The translations under genes and the position numbers were made by a program. Below, in pieces: positions 43,244-52,655 of a stretch of 64,000 nucleotides of DNA. Source of the DNA: Novimethylophilus kurashikiensis (GTDB lineage Bacteria; Pseudomonadota; Gammaproteobacteria; Burkholderiales; Methylophilaceae); NCBI RefSeq assembly GCF_003112435.1, contig NZ_BDOQ01000002.1:186001-250000 (forward strand), given 5' to 3'. The notes under the pieces were generated by a model, which was not told where the DNA came from, searched no databases, and saw nothing but the letters and a program-made list of their open reading frames with translations. Within the stretch, counting starts at the first letter, position 1; the number at the start of each line of letters is the position of its first letter.

Positions 43244-43990
43244 ATGGGGTTTTCTACGATCCATTGGTACCGCTACGCCTCGCCGCAGGCGTTCTATCCC
43301 TTGGCCGGCACGCTCGCGCCTTTGTTTCTGGCGATAGCGATGGGGCTCGGTCTCATCGGCCTGTTCATCGCTTTCTTCGTCGCCCCGACCGATTTCCAGC
43401 AGGGCGAGGCCTACCGCATCATCTTCATCCACGTGCCCGCGGCTTGGATGTCGATGTTCATCTATCTCGTCATGGCTTGCTGGGGCGCCGTCGGATTGGC
43501 GTTGAACGCGCGGCTATCGTTCATGATGGCGCAGGCCCTCGCGCCCACCGGCGCCATGTTTACCTTGGTCGCGCTGGTCACCGGCGCCCTGTGGGGCAAG
43601 CCGATGTGGGGCGCCTGGTGGGTATGGGACGCACGGCTCACTTCTGAACTCATCCTGTTGTTCCTGTACCTCGGCGCGATGGCGCTGCATTCGGCCGTGG
43701 ATGAGCCACGTCGCGCGGACAAGGCCTTTGCGGTGTTTGCGCTGGTGGGCGCCATCAACGTGCCCATTATTTATTTTTCGGTGAAATGGTGGAACACCCT
43801 GCACCAAGGCGCATCGATCAGCCTGACCAAGGCACCGGCCATGGCGGCCGTGATGCTGTGGGGCATGCTGATCCTGGCGCTGGCATGCTGGGCCTACAGC
43901 ATCGGTGCAGCCATGTTGCGGGTGCGCTGCATCATCGCCGAGCGGGAACGGGAAGCGAGCTGGATGAATGAAATGAGAGAAGCGGAATGA
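43244..43990 (+). CDS. ccmC: Haem handling protein CcmC
   Basis: 248 residues with six membrane segments. The tryptophan-rich haem motif WGAWWVWDARLTSELIL lies in the periplasmic loop (about 120-136), with flanking His ligands. CcmC loads haem onto CcmE. The end overlaps ccmD (ATGA). Confidence 0.96.
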   Translation: MGFSTIHWYRYASPQAFYPLAGTLAPLFLAIAMGLGLIGLFIAFFVAPTDFQQGEAYRIIFIHVPAAWMSMFIYLVMACWGAVGLALNARLSFMMAQALAPTGAMFTLVALVTGALWGKPMWGAWWVWDARLTSELILLFLYLGAMALHSAVDEPRRADKAFAVFALVGAINVPIIYFSVKWWNTLHQGASISLTKAPAMAAVMLWGMLILALACWAYSIGAAMLRVRCIIAEREREASWMNEMREAE

Positions 43991-44145
43991 TGCATTGGAA
44001 CAGTACCGGCGAATTTTTCGCTATGGGAGGCTATGGCTTCTACGTGTGGGTGTCCTACGGGCTCACCGCGCTTTGCCTGGCAGGGGAGTTGTGGATGCTG
44101 CATAGTCGTCGTCGGCGTATTGAGCGGGCGGGGGACGAAGCATGA
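43987..44145 (+). CDS. ccmD: Haem exporter protein CcmD
   Basis: 52 residues, ATG overlapping the ccmC stop and the gene's own stop overlapping the ccmE start (ATGA). One membrane helix (about 18-38, [19 protein letters not shown]) is followed by an Arg-rich cytoplasmic tail (RRRRIER), the CcmD hallmark. It stabilises CcmABC and helps release holo-CcmE. Confidence 0.92.
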   Translation: MMHWNSTGEFFAMGGYGFYVWVSYGLTALCLAGELWMLHSRRRRIERAGDEA

Positions 44146-44618
44146 AGGCGCGGCATAAACGCTTTGCCTTTATCGCCGCCGGGATTGCCGCCGTCGCCAT
44201 TGCAGCGACGCTGGTTCTTAACGCGTTTCGCAGCAACCTGGTGTTTTTTTACACACCCAGCCAGGTCGCAAACGGCGAGGCACCCAAGGGCACCAGCTTC
44301 CGCATCGGTGGCCTGGTGGAACAGGGCAGTCTCAAGCGCGCCAATAACAGCCTGGATGCGCACTTTATGGTGACCGACACCGCCAAGCGCATCGAGGTGG
44401 TGTACTCCGGCATCCTGCCCGACCTGTTCAAAGAAGGAAAAGGCGTGGTAGCACAGGGCAAGCTGGAATCGGACGGCCTGTTCCATGCAGACCAGGTGCT
44501 GGCTAAGCACGACGAAAACTACATGCCGCCTGAAGCCGCCGAGGCACTGAAAAAGGCTGGCGCATTGAACGAAAAAACCGGCAAATCGCTGGTAACAACC
44601 ACGGAACAAGCACGATGA
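44142..44618 (+). CDS. ccmE: Periplasmic haem chaperone CcmE
   Basis: 158 residues. N-terminal membrane anchor (about 8-28), OB-fold domain, and the haem-binding His123 in AKHDENY with Tyr127, the standard spacing. It carries haem covalently from CcmC to CcmF. Both ends overlap neighbouring genes (ATGA). Confidence 0.96.
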   Translation: MKARHKRFAFIAAGIAAVAIAATLVLNAFRSNLVFFYTPSQVANGEAPKGTSFRIGGLVEQGSLKRANNSLDAHFMVTDTAKRIEVVYSGILPDLFKEGKGVVAQGKLESDGLFHADQVLAKHDENYMPPEAAEALKKAGALNEKTGKSLVTTTEQAR

Positions 44619-46570
44619 TCCCGGAACTCGGACACTTTGCCCTTATTCTTGCCCTGCTGCTGGCGACGACCCAGGCAGGCTTTTCTTTGGTCGGCGCGGC
44701 ACGTGGCAATGAGCTGTGGATGACAGCCGGCGTTTCTGCCGCACGCGGCCAGTTTTTCTTTATCGGAATCGGCTTTCTGAGTCTGGCCTACGCGTTCTAC
44801 AGCAACGATTTTTCGGTCCTGTACGTCGCATCCAACTCCAACTCGGCCTTGCCGGTGCAATATCGCCTGGCGGCGCTTTGGGGCGGGCATGAAGGCTCCA
44901 TGTTGCTATGGGCGACGACGCTGGCCTTGTGGACGGTGGCTGTGACGGTATTCAGCCGCCATCTGCCGCCGGTGTTCAAGGCGCGGCTGCTGGGTACCAT
45001 GGGGCTGATCAGCATCGGCTTCCTGCTGTTCATCCTGCTTTCCTCCAATCCGTTCGAGCGCCTCATTCCTGCGGCGATGGATGGGCGCGACCTCAACCCG
45101 CTGCTGCAGGATCCGGGCATGGTCTTTCATCCACCGGTGCTCTACATGGGCTACGTGGGCTTCTCGGTGGCGTTCGGCTTCGCTATCGCCGCCTTGCTGG
45201 GTGGTGAGCTGAGCCCGGAATGGGCGCGCTGGACGCGCACCTGGACCACGGTGGCGTGGATGTTCCTGACCGTCGGCATCGCCTTCGGCAGCAAGTGGGC
45301 CTATTACGAACTGGGCTGGGGCGGCTGGTGGTTCTGGGATGCGGTGGAAAACGCTTCCTTCATGCCGTGGCTGGTCGGCACGGCGCTGATCCACTCGCTT
45401 GCGGTCACGGAAAAGCGCGATGCCTTTAAGCTGTGGACGGTGCTGCTGGCGATCTTCGCATTCTCGCTGTCGCTGTTGGGCACTTTCCTTGTGCGTTCCG
45501 GCGTGCTGACCTCGGTACATGCCTTTGCCACCGATCCGCGCCGCGGGCTGTTCATCCTGGGGTTTCTCGCCCTGGTCATCGGCGGCGCGTTGACGCTGTT
45601 CGCCCTGCGCGCGCCCAAGGTCGGCCTCGGCGGTAAATTCGGCATGGTGTCGCGCGAATCCATGCTGCTCACCAACAACGTCATCATGGTGGTGGCCGCA
45701 GGTGTGGTCATGCTGGGCACGTTGTATCCGCTGTTCCTCGATGCCTTGGGCCTGGGCAAGATTTCTGTCGGGCCGCCGTATTTCGACACGGTATTTGTCC
45801 CCGTGATGATGCCGGCGATTTTCCTCATGGGGCTGGCGATTTTCGCGCGTTGGAAAAACGCCGCATTGCCGGATTTGATGACGCGCCTGAAATGGGCTTT
45901 CGGCGTGAGCGTGGTTGTGGCCTTGCTGCTGCCTTTCGTCATGGGTAAGTGGACGCCCATGATCGCGCTGGGATTGCTTATGGCGATGTGGATTATCACG
46001 ACGGCCGTGGTCAGCCTGCGCGATCGTCTGCAAAAGCGAGAGGGCGGGATGATCGCCGCCTTGATCCATCTGCCGCGCGCTTACCAGGGCATGATAGTGG
46101 CGCACCTTGGAGTCGCCGTGTTCATCATCGGCGTCACCATGGTGAAAGGCTATGAGGTCGAGCAGGACATGCGCATGAGCCCTGGCGATAATGCCACCGT
46201 GGGTAGCTACAGCTTCCATTTCGACGGCATCCAGGACCAGCCCGGACCCAACTACATGGCGGCAGTCGGACATTTCACCGCGACGCGCAATGGACGCGAA
46301 GTGGCCGTGCTGGAACCGGAAAAACGAATGTATACGGTGCAGAGCATGCCGATGACGGAGGCTGCGATCAGTGCGGGCCTGGTGAACGACCTTTACGTTT
46401 CGCTCGGCGAGCCGGTGAGCGAGCAGGCTTGGGCGGTGCGCATCTACATCAAGCCTTTCGTGCAGTGGATTTGGGTGGGGGCGCTGATGATGGCAGGCGG
46501 CGGGCTGCTTGCCATGCTGGACCCGCGCTATCGCCGCCGCAACAAGACGCAACAAGGAGACAACGCATGA
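44615..46570 (+). CDS. ccmF: Cytochrome c haem lyase subunit CcmF
   Basis: 651 residues, about 15 membrane segments. The WWD haem motif [19 protein letters not shown] is intact (about 232-250). CcmF, with CcmH/CcmI, attaches haem to apocytochromes. The host locus encodes well over 100 CxxCH sites, so demand for it is high. Confidence 0.96.
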   Translation: MIPELGHFALILALLLATTQAGFSLVGAARGNELWMTAGVSAARGQFFFIGIGFLSLAYAFYSNDFSVLYVASNSNSALPVQYRLAALWGGHEGSMLLWATTLALWTVAVTVFSRHLPPVFKARLLGTMGLISIGFLLFILLSSNPFERLIPAAMDGRDLNPLLQDPGMVFHPPVLYMGYVGFSVAFGFAIAALLGGELSPEWARWTRTWTTVAWMFLTVGIAFGSKWAYYELGWGGWWFWDAVENASFMPWLVGTALIHSLAVTEKRDAFKLWTVLLAIFAFSLSLLGTFLVRSGVLTSVHAFATDPRRGLFILGFLALVIGGALTLFALRAPKVGLGGKFGMVSRESMLLTNNVIMVVAAGVVMLGTLYPLFLDALGLGKISVGPPYFDTVFVPVMMPAIFLMGLAIFARWKNAALPDLMTRLKWAFGVSVVVALLLPFVMGKWTPMIALGLLMAMWIITTAVVSLRDRLQKREGGMIAALIHLPRAYQGMIVAHLGVAVFIIGVTMVKGYEVEQDMRMSPGDNATVGSYSFHFDGIQDQPGPNYMAAVGHFTATRNGREVAVLEPEKRMYTVQSMPMTEAAISAGLVNDLYVSLGEPVSEQAWAVRIYIKPFVQWIWVGALMMAGGGLLAMLDPRYRRRNKTQQGDNA

Positions 46571-47097
46571 AGCCCGCTTTCAAATACCTGCTTCCGCTGG
46601 CGATTTTCCTGGTGCTGGTCGGCTTTTTCGCGGCGGGGTTAAAGCTCGATCCCCGGGAAGTGCCGTCGCCGTTGATCGACAAGCCCGCGCCCGCTTTCCG
46701 CCTGCCGGTACTCAACGCCGCAGGCCAGACTTTCTCGCCGGAAGACATGCGCGGCCAGGTCTGGCTGCTGAACGTATGGGCGTCGTGGTGCGGCGCCTGC
46801 CGCGAGGAGCATCCGGTGCTGATGGCCATGGCCCAGCGCGGCGAAATCACGCTGGTCGGGCTGGATTACAAGGATACGGATGCCGAAGCATCGGGTGTTC
46901 TGACGCAAGCGGGCAACCCTTACAAAACGGTCGCCGTGGACGCCGATGGTCGCGTGGGCATCGACTACGGCGTGTACGGAGTACCGGAAACCTACGTGAT
47001 CGACAAGGCCGGGGTGATTCGCTACAAGCAGATCGGCCCGGTGACGGACGAGGCGCTGCACACCAAGATCCTGCCGCTGATCAAGGGGCTGCAATGA
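46567..47097 (+). CDS. ccmG: Thiol:disulfide interchange protein CcmG/DsbE
   Basis: 176 residues from the ATG overlapping the ccmF stop. N-terminal anchor (about 7-24), thioredoxin fold with WCGAC (about 77-81) and the GVPET cis-Pro loop. It keeps CxxCH cysteines of apocytochromes reduced. Confidence 0.95.
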   Translation: MKPAFKYLLPLAIFLVLVGFFAAGLKLDPREVPSPLIDKPAPAFRLPVLNAAGQTFSPEDMRGQVWLLNVWASWCGACREEHPVLMAMAQRGEITLVGLDYKDTDAEASGVLTQAGNPYKTVAVDADGRVGIDYGVYGVPETYVIDKAGVIRYKQIGPVTDEALHTKILPLIKGLQ

Positions 47098-47516
47098 TGA
47101 AAAAACTATGGGGAATCTGGCTGATGCTTCCGTTGCTGGCTTGGGCGCAGGCGCAACCCTTGGGCGACGATCCTGCCGTCGAGGCACGGCTCAAGGCGCT
47201 TTCAACCGAATTGCGCTGCCTGGTATGCCAGAACCAGACGCTGGCCGATTCCACCGCGCCGCTTGCGGAAGACCTGCGGCGCGAAATCCGGGAATTGATC
47301 GCCAAAGGCATGAGCGACAAGGAGATTACCGAGTATCTGGTGGCGCGCTATGGCGATTTCGTGCGCTATCGTCCGCCGGTCAAGGCGCAGACCATGCTGC
47401 TCTGGGTCGGGCCGTCGGTGCTGCTGGTGGGTGGATTGGCAGGCCTGTGGCTGGCCTTGCGCCGGCGCAATCAAATCCTGGTTGATGATAACGATGAAGA
47501 AGGGGAAGAAGCATGA
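47094..47516 (+). CDS. ccmH: Cytochrome c biogenesis protein CcmH (CcmL type)
   Basis: 140 residues from the ATG overlapping the ccmG stop. Signal peptide (ending LAWAQAQ), the redox motif LRCLVCQNQ, and a C-terminal membrane helix (about 103-122). It is the short form without a fused TPR domain; the TPR part is the separate next gene. Confidence 0.95.
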   Translation: MMKKLWGIWLMLPLLAWAQAQPLGDDPAVEARLKALSTELRCLVCQNQTLADSTAPLAEDLRREIRELIAKGMSDKEITEYLVARYGDFVRYRPPVKAQTMLLWVGPSVLLVGGLAGLWLALRRRNQILVDDNDEEGEEA

Positions 47517-48208
47517 TTTTCTGGTTGCTGGTGGGGTTGATGTCGGTGTTGGCGCTCGGGTTTATCCTGTTGCCTATTCTTAAACCCGGCATGGGCCGTA
47601 GGCCCTTGCTGATTGCCGGGTTGGTTCTCGGCCTGCCGCTGGCGGCTGTGCTGGCTTATCAAAAGCTGGGAACCCCCACTGCGGTAACGCAACCTGCAAT
47701 GCCGTCAGCGATGAACCCTGCAGCCATGCCGCCCGGACATCCTGGCGCAAGCACCATGAATATGGATCTCGGCCAGTTGGCGGACAAGCTGGCTGAGAAG
47801 CTGAAGGCGAATCCCAATAATGCGGATGGCTGGGCCTTGCTGGCTCGGACCTATGTGGAAATCAGGCGCTACAAGGAATCCTTGCCCGCATTCGAAAAAG
47901 CCACCACCATGTTGCCCAGCGACCCGCACTTGCTGGCGGATTATGCCGATGCCCTGGCGATGAGCAACAACGGCCAGTTCGACAAGCAATCCGAAGGTCT
48001 GGTGGACAAGGCCCTGGCGCTCGATCCCAAGCACGTCAAGGCGCTGATGCTGAAGGCCACGATCGCTTTCAACCGCAAGGATTACTCAACGGCGATAGCA
48101 AATTGGGAAGCGCTGCTCAAGGTGCCCGGTCTGGACGCCGAGCGCACCAAAGAAGCCCAGGGTAGCATTGAGGAGGCCAAGCGTTTGATGAGTACCGGTA
48201 AATCCTGA
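47513..48208 (+). CDS. ccmI: Apocytochrome chaperone CcmI (TPR protein)
   Basis: 231 residues. Two N-terminal membrane helices (about 2-20 and 32-48), a Pro/Met/Ala-rich linker with MPPGHPG, and three to four TPR units (about 85-225; WALLARTYVEIRRYKES and ALMLKATIAFNRKDYSTAI). CcmI presents apocytochrome C-termini to CcmFH. It overlaps ccmH (ATGA) and is followed by a small cytochrome gene with its own ribosome-binding site. Confidence 0.9.
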   Translation: MIFWLLVGLMSVLALGFILLPILKPGMGRRPLLIAGLVLGLPLAAVLAYQKLGTPTAVTQPAMPSAMNPAAMPPGHPGASTMNMDLGQLADKLAEKLKANPNNADGWALLARTYVEIRRYKESLPAFEKATTMLPSDPHLLADYADALAMSNNGQFDKQSEGLVDKALALDPKHVKALMLKATIAFNRKDYSTAIANWEALLKVPGLDAERTKEAQGSIEEAKRLMSTGKS

Positions 48209-48219
48209 AAGGAGTCGCC

Positions 48220-48609
48220 ATGAAAATCCTGAAGCTGCTGTTGCTGGTCGTTCTGATGATGGCCTTGCCCGTCTTGGCCGACGAAGCGGGCAAGCCCAAG
48301 AAAAAGGTGGATGTAGAAGCCGTGGATGTGCCGGAGAAAATCCTGATCCAGCCCACGCCCGAGGAAATCCACCAGGACGCGCCGCCGGAGCAGAAATGCT
48401 CTTCTTGCCACGCGCCCAATAACCCCAACGCGGAATCCAAGCCGCTCAACCATTTCCTCACCACGCGCGATTGCAACGTCTGCCATTTCGACAAGGCCTG
48501 GGTGCCGTTGCGCATCTACAATCATTTCAGCGGTCGCTATCGCCCCAACGCGACGCCGGACGATTGCCAGAGTTGTCACATCTCGAATACGGAATTTACG
48601 GCGAAGTAA
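48220..48609 (+). CDS. Small triheme c-type cytochrome
   Basis: 129 residues preceded by AAAGGAGT. A signal peptide (about 1-20, ending LPVLADE) is followed by three CxxCH sites (CSSCH, CNVCH, CQSCH) in about 65 residues. WVPLRIYNHFSGRYRPNATPDDC resembles the W-x-P..F-x-H spacing of the giant cytochrome units (first part). It is probably a periplasmic electron shuttle. The position at the end of the ccm operon suggests co-expression with the electron transfer locus. Confidence 0.9.
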   Translation: MKILKLLLLVVLMMALPVLADEAGKPKKKVDVEAVDVPEKILIQPTPEEIHQDAPPEQKCSSCHAPNNPNAESKPLNHFLTTRDCNVCHFDKAWVPLRIYNHFSGRYRPNATPDDCQSCHISNTEFTAK

Positions 48610-48625
48610 CGGGGATGCCCGGGCC

Positions 48626-49051
48626 TTACTCTGCTTGGGCTCGGGCTTCGCACTCGGTATAGGCAATGATGATCAGGATGGGAACGCTACATAGGAGCAG
48701 GATGCCATCGAGCGAATTCAGCATGTCCCAGCGGAAAAAATTGAAAGCGATGCGTTCGATTAAGAGGGAGAAAATGAGTCCGACGATGAGCACTGCGGCG
48801 CTGAAGGTTTTCGATAGTCCCTTGGGAAGTCGTCGTGCCTGGTAGCAGAGAATGGGAGCGAGCAGGGTGGTGACCAGGGCCTGGAACAGGAATGCGCCGG
48901 CACCCCAGATCAGCAGCGCCTCGATGAGCGGATGCAGGCTTTGCAAGATATCGTCGTAATCCCACCCCAGCAGTAGAAACCCGCCGACAGCGCCGATCCA
49001 CAGTAGGCTGTCGTTAAATCCCACATCATTCCGTTCAAAGACCATCTCCAT
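48626..49051 (-). CDS. Four-helix inner-membrane protein, unknown function
   Basis: 141 residues with about four hydrophobic segments (residues about 15-30, 40-68, 83-102 and 115-131). ILCYQARRLPKG lies in the middle loop. I do not recognise a family. It follows the partner-switching genes on the same strand after a 307-base gap and is convergent with the triheme gene. Confidence 0.65.
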   Translation of the reverse strand: MEMVFERNDVGFNDSLLWIGAVGGFLLLGWDYDDILQSLHPLIEALLIWGAGAFLFQALVTTLLAPILCYQARRLPKGLSKTFSAAVLIVGLIFSLLIERIAFNFFRWDMLNSLDGILLLCSVPILIIIAYTECEARAQAE

Positions 49052-49358
49052 TCCTCTCTGGAAAAGATCGCCCGAGGGCGACCGGAGTGCTTGGTATTCT
49101 GAAATGCGGACGGCAGAAACTTTCTGGATACTAACTGAAGCCAGGGGAATACTTCAATAGGCTCAGTCACTTATTGATGTTTGAATGGTGCGAAGTCCGC
49201 ACCGAGCCTGTGTATGGCATATTCATCCACAAAAATCGTGGATGAATCTGTGGATAACCGAGTTAAGCGGCTGATGAGGCGTTGAAAAATAACTTGCGCA
49301 CAATTTTGCGCAGGCCAGTGCAGGGATGAAGAGATTTCAGCCTTGTCGCTATTGCGGT
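49052..49358. other. Intergenic stretch with DnaA-box-like cluster
   Basis: 307 bases with no convincing gene. It contains ATTCATCCAC-N7-GTGGATGAAT (49221-49247, perfect 10-bp inverted repeat) and TGTGGATAA (49249-49257), the exact complement of the DnaA box TTATCCACA. The inverted repeat arms differ from that box by one base each. Confidence 0.5.
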
Positions 49359-49802
49359 TCAGGACGAGTGCAAGATCAACGTCAACCGGTTCTTGTCCTG
49401 CAATCTTGAATAGCGACATTCAGACATGAATTGGCGGATGAGGTCGATGCCCAACCCGCCGATTTCAGCTTCACCCAGATTGGCCGGTTGCGTATGTTCC
49501 GGCTTTTCCAGGGGGTTGTAGGCGATACCATCGTCCTCGATGGTCAATGTCAAATGATCGGGCTGTCCGCTCAATTCCAGTGCAATCTCGTGCAGCCCCG
49601 ATTCAGGGTAGGCGTAGCTGATCGTATTGGTCACAGCTTCGTTTGCGCAGAGGTCGAAATTGAACACCTGATCCTCCGACGCGCCCAGTTGACGGGCGGA
49701 TTCAGCCAGCCACTCGCTCATCTCCCGCAGCGCTGATAACTGATTTGAAATGACCAGCCGATGCGTAGCAATCAATCCGTTTCTCCGGTGATTGGTTGGC
49801 AA
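49359..49802 (-). CDS. Anti-sigma regulatory factor, Ser/Thr kinase (RsbW/SpoIIAB type)
   Basis: 147 residues. HATPase_c_2 fold with N-box CANEAVTNTISYAY (about 52-65), G1 EDDGIAYNPL and G2 GGLGIDLIRQ. Such kinases phosphorylate a STAS antagonist and in turn hold a sigma factor or other target. It lies seven bases after the STAS gene, so they are expressed together. Confidence 0.9.
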   Translation of the reverse strand: MPTNHRRNGLIATHRLVISNQLSALREMSEWLAESARQLGASEDQVFNFDLCANEAVTNTISYAYPESGLHEIALELSGQPDHLTLTIEDDGIAYNPLEKPEHTQPANLGEAEIGGLGIDLIRQFMSECRYSRLQDKNRLTLILHSS

Positions 49803-49809
49803 CTAATGT

Positions 49810-50151
49810 TCAAGCGGTGACTTTGCCGACAGCTTCTTCCTGGCTGTGGCAGATCGGGATAATCTGATCGATACCGGAAGTCACCAATACTTTCTCGACA
49901 TTGGCCTCCGGGCTAAGCAGCACCAGCTTGCCGCCGCGCTTGCTCACGGCTTTGGCGTTGATTAGCAGGGCACGGATGCCGATGGACGACATGAACGGCA
50001 CCTGCGACATATCCACGATGATGGCCATGCGCGGCGAGGCGGTCATGCCGGCAAACCGCGTTTCGATCTCGCCGACACCGGCGATATCCATGCGGCCGGA
50101 GAGATGGATTTTTACAACCCCGTTCGGCAACAGCTCTTCTTGAATGTTCAT
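49810..50151 (-). CDS. STAS-domain anti-sigma factor antagonist
   Basis: 113 residues, whole length one STAS domain. The phosphorylation loop is VPFMSSIGIR with Ser56 the likely target (Ser55 alternative). Phosphorylated by the kinase at 49359 and dephosphorylated by the phosphatase at 50223 in the partner-switch scheme. Confidence 0.92.
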   Translation of the reverse strand: MNIQEELLPNGVVKIHLSGRMDIAGVGEIETRFAGMTASPRMAIIVDMSQVPFMSSIGIRALLINAKAVSKRGGKLVLLSPEANVEKVLVTSGIDQIIPICHSQEEAVGKVTA

Positions 50152-50222
50152 GCGTCCCCCATGTTTATGCTAAAAGTTTTATGATGAAAAACAGTCCATT
50201 GTATGGATCGTTTATGACAGAT

Positions 50223-52325
50223 TTATGTCCTGGAACTGCGCCAGCGGATGACCATCATGGTGAGGTCATCCGACGGTTCGGCGCCATCCGTAAAAGCACT
50301 CACGTTGTTCCAAGCAAGATTCATGACAGTTTCGGAGGTGGCTTGTGGCGGAATATCGTCCAGCCCCTGCATTAATCTTTCCTTGCCGTACTCTTCCTGT
50401 GCCGGATTGAATGCTTCTGTCGCACCATCGGTGAAGATGCAAAGGAACTCCTCGCTCGACAGGATGTATTTGTGCGTCTTGTAGTCGTAGTCGTCCATGA
50501 TGCTGATCGGCGGCCCCCCGGCCCCATCCAGTTCTTGGGGTCTGCAGCCTGGCGCCAGGAGCAAGGGCGGTTCGTGACCGGCGTTGCAGTAGATCAATTC
50601 GCCGGTCCTGAGGTCCAGTAGGCCGATGAATGCGGTGACAAACAGCATTTCGGGGTTGTCTCGCGAGATTTCCTGGTTGGCGTGGCGCATCAGTTTTCCC
50701 AGGTTCATGTAGTGCAAGTCGTCGCGTAGTGCCACGCTCTTGCACAAGGTCTTGCTGATGACCATGAATAAACTGGCCGGAACCCCTTTGCCACAGACGT
50801 CGCCTACGGAGAAGAACACGCGGTGTTCGTCCAGCATGAAGAAATCGTACAAGTCGCCGCCTACCATCTTGGCGGGTTCCATGCGTGCAGCGATGTCCAG
50901 CCGGGGTTCGTTGGTGAAGGTTTCCCTGTAATCCGGCAATATCCCCATCTGGAAGCGCTTGGCGGCCTCCATTTCACCATGCACTTTGGCGGCTTGCTCG
51001 CGCTGGCGTTGCAAGTCTTGCTCCAGCGCTTTGAGTTGCAGTTCCTCGCGGATCAAGGAATCGGCCAACATGGCGCCGAACATGACGACGAACAGGAACA
51101 TGGGCGAGGCCACATCGATCAGCCAATGCTGGTAGCGATACAGCATGAAACCGGTCAATGCCAGCGCAACGATGACCGAGGCCACGATGGGCACCAGCAC
51201 TGTTGCTTTCATACGCGGAAATCCCCAGAGGATGGCAAGACCAAGCGCCATCATTGCGGTACCTTCAACCCATAGCGACCAATAAGGCCGCAGCAGGGTA
51301 TCTTGATCGAAGATCGACTCCATAACCTGAGCGTGAATTTCCACGCCGGGGACACGTTCGCCCAGTGCGGTGCTGGGAAAATCGACCAGTCCTAAACCAG
51401 AAAACCCCACCAATACCAGTTTTTGTCGCAAGGCATCCGAATCGACCTCGCCCTTGAGGACAGATGCAGCCGAGAGAAACCTGGCGGGATCGTGATGGCT
51501 GTAGTGCACCATGAGGGTGCCGTCCTCCTGTGTTGGGATGAACAGCCCCTCGACGCCGACACCCTCCACGCGATCCTGGCGAGTCTTGACCAAGAAGTTA
51601 GGGCTGCCGCTGGCAATGCGTAGCGATTCGAGAGAAAGCGATGGCAGCACGGTTTCGCCGATGGCTGCGATAAGCGGCACGCGGCGCACGACACCTCGCT
51701 CGATATCTGCGCTGAGGATGGCATGGCCGGAGGCAGCTTGTTCCAGCTCAGGGAGATTGGTCAGCGCATGGGTGAAATGCCGCAACAGTCTTTTCGGGTC
51801 TTCACCCACTGCATGCATCGGAGGCGCATTGACGCTATCGCTTCCGCCGTCGTCCACGCCTGCGACGCCGAGCACTACCCGGCTTTGCTTGAGTTTTTCT
51901 GCCAGCAGCGTGTCGTTGCTGGGCAGACGGCAAATGGCCTTGGCAAGTTTCTGATCGATATTCGGGATGTATTGGGCACTCTGGCACGGAGAAGTACGGT
52001 CGGCCTCGGGCATGATGATATCGAAGGCCACGGCGGCAGGTTCCATGGCATGGATACGCTCCACCAATTGGGCCATGAGGCTACGCGGCCACGGCCATTG
52101 CCCCAGGCTTTGCAGACTAGATTCGTCGATATCGACGATGACGACAGGTGCAGAAACGCGCTCTCGGGGCGAGAGGATCTGGTAGAGGTCGAACGAGAAT
52201 GTGCGCAAGGTTTCCTGGAAAGGCACTGCACCCACGAGATGCAGCGCGATCAGGACGACCAAGCCCAATGGCGCAGCCCAGCCGCGACGCAGTGAAATAA
52301 ACCGAGACAAGGGGCGTCGGTCCAT
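50223..52325 (-). CDS. CHASE2-domain SpoIIE-type serine phosphatase
   Basis: 700 residues. One N-terminal membrane helix (about 18-35) is followed by a periplasmic CHASE2 sensor (about 40-330; SAPVVIVDIDESSLQSLGQWPWPR). Three membrane helices (about 340-420), a short coiled coil (LQLKALEQDLQRQREQ) and a PP2C-like domain follow. The metal-binding motifs VGGDLYDFF, SVGDVCGKG and SDDLTMMVI are intact. It senses an outside signal and dephosphorylates the STAS protein encoded next. First gene of a three-gene leftward operon. Confidence 0.92.
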   Translation of the reverse strand: MDRRPLSRFISLRRGWAAPLGLVVLIALHLVGAVPFQETLRTFSFDLYQILSPRERVSAPVVIVDIDESSLQSLGQWPWPRSLMAQLVERIHAMEPAAVAFDIIMPEADRTSPCQSAQYIPNIDQKLAKAICRLPSNDTLLAEKLKQSRVVLGVAGVDDGGSDSVNAPPMHAVGEDPKRLLRHFTHALTNLPELEQAASGHAILSADIERGVVRRVPLIAAIGETVLPSLSLESLRIASGSPNFLVKTRQDRVEGVGVEGLFIPTQEDGTLMVHYSHHDPARFLSAASVLKGEVDSDALRQKLVLVGFSGLGLVDFPSTALGERVPGVEIHAQVMESIFDQDTLLRPYWSLWVEGTAMMALGLAILWGFPRMKATVLVPIVASVIVALALTGFMLYRYQHWLIDVASPMFLFVVMFGAMLADSLIREELQLKALEQDLQRQREQAAKVHGEMEAAKRFQMGILPDYRETFTNEPRLDIAARMEPAKMVGGDLYDFFMLDEHRVFFSVGDVCGKGVPASLFMVISKTLCKSVALRDDLHYMNLGKLMRHANQEISRDNPEMLFVTAFIGLLDLRTGELIYCNAGHEPPLLLAPGCRPQELDGAGGPPISIMDDYDYKTHKYILSSEEFLCIFTDGATEAFNPAQEEYGKERLMQGLDDIPPQATSETVMNLAWNNVSAFTDGAEPSDDLTMMVIRWRSSRT

Positions 52326-52461
52326 TAAATATTCAGAACGCCGGCATGAGGGCGCTAAGTGAAAGAAGAAGGCTAAACATGATGGTTTTTGTGGTTAAGC
52401 TTTTTTTAATGTGCAAGTAACCGCAGAAATTTGTCAATCAATCCTTACGCAGTGAATGCGA

Positions 52462-52509
52462 TGCATCACCTTGGCGCATTAATAATCGCTGATGCACCTT
52501 GGTGAATCA
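52462..52509. promoter_or_regulatory. NtrC-like site and palindrome upstream of glsA
   Basis: TGCATCACCTTGGCGCA (52462-52478) matches TGCACY-N5-GGTGCA at 10 of 12 fixed positions. TGATGCACCTTGGTGAATCA (52490-52509) is a near-perfect palindrome. Both lie about 90-145 bases upstream of the -12 element, the usual place for enhancer-binding proteins. Confidence 0.45.
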
Positions 52510-52594
52510 TGATGTGCTAATTAAGGAAATTCCTAGGTCTCGTGCAAGGTCTTCTTTGCTTTTCATATCAGGTGATTAGGATTATTCCTACCTG

Positions 52595-52612
52595 AAGGCA
52601 TGCCTCTTGCTA
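52595..52612 (+). promoter_or_regulatory. Likely sigma-54 promoter of glsA
   Basis: AAGGCATG-CCTC-TTGCTA: GG at 52597-52598 and GC at 52609-52610, 12 bases apart. One mismatch to TTGGCAYR. Start near 52622, 34 bases before the ATG. Confidence 0.6.
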
Positions 52613-52655
52613 GATGGATCATCAATAACGTTGATCAATAAAGGGGGCGGCCTAG

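Larger units (their letters stand above)
52326..52655. other. Divergent control region of phosphatase and glutaminase genes
   Basis: 330 bases without a gene. It holds the sigma-54 promoter and palindromes described separately on the glsA side. No clear promoter was recognised for the phosphatase. Confidence 0.6.

Noticed and set aside
44906-46555. 549-codon minus-strand frame opposite ccmF
   Set aside because: His/Arg/Gln-rich shadow of a conserved membrane protein gene; no domain.
49171-49419. 82-codon minus-strand frame after the kinase gene
   Set aside because: Overlaps the kinase 3' end in another frame and spans the DnaA-box-like palindromes; no domain seen.
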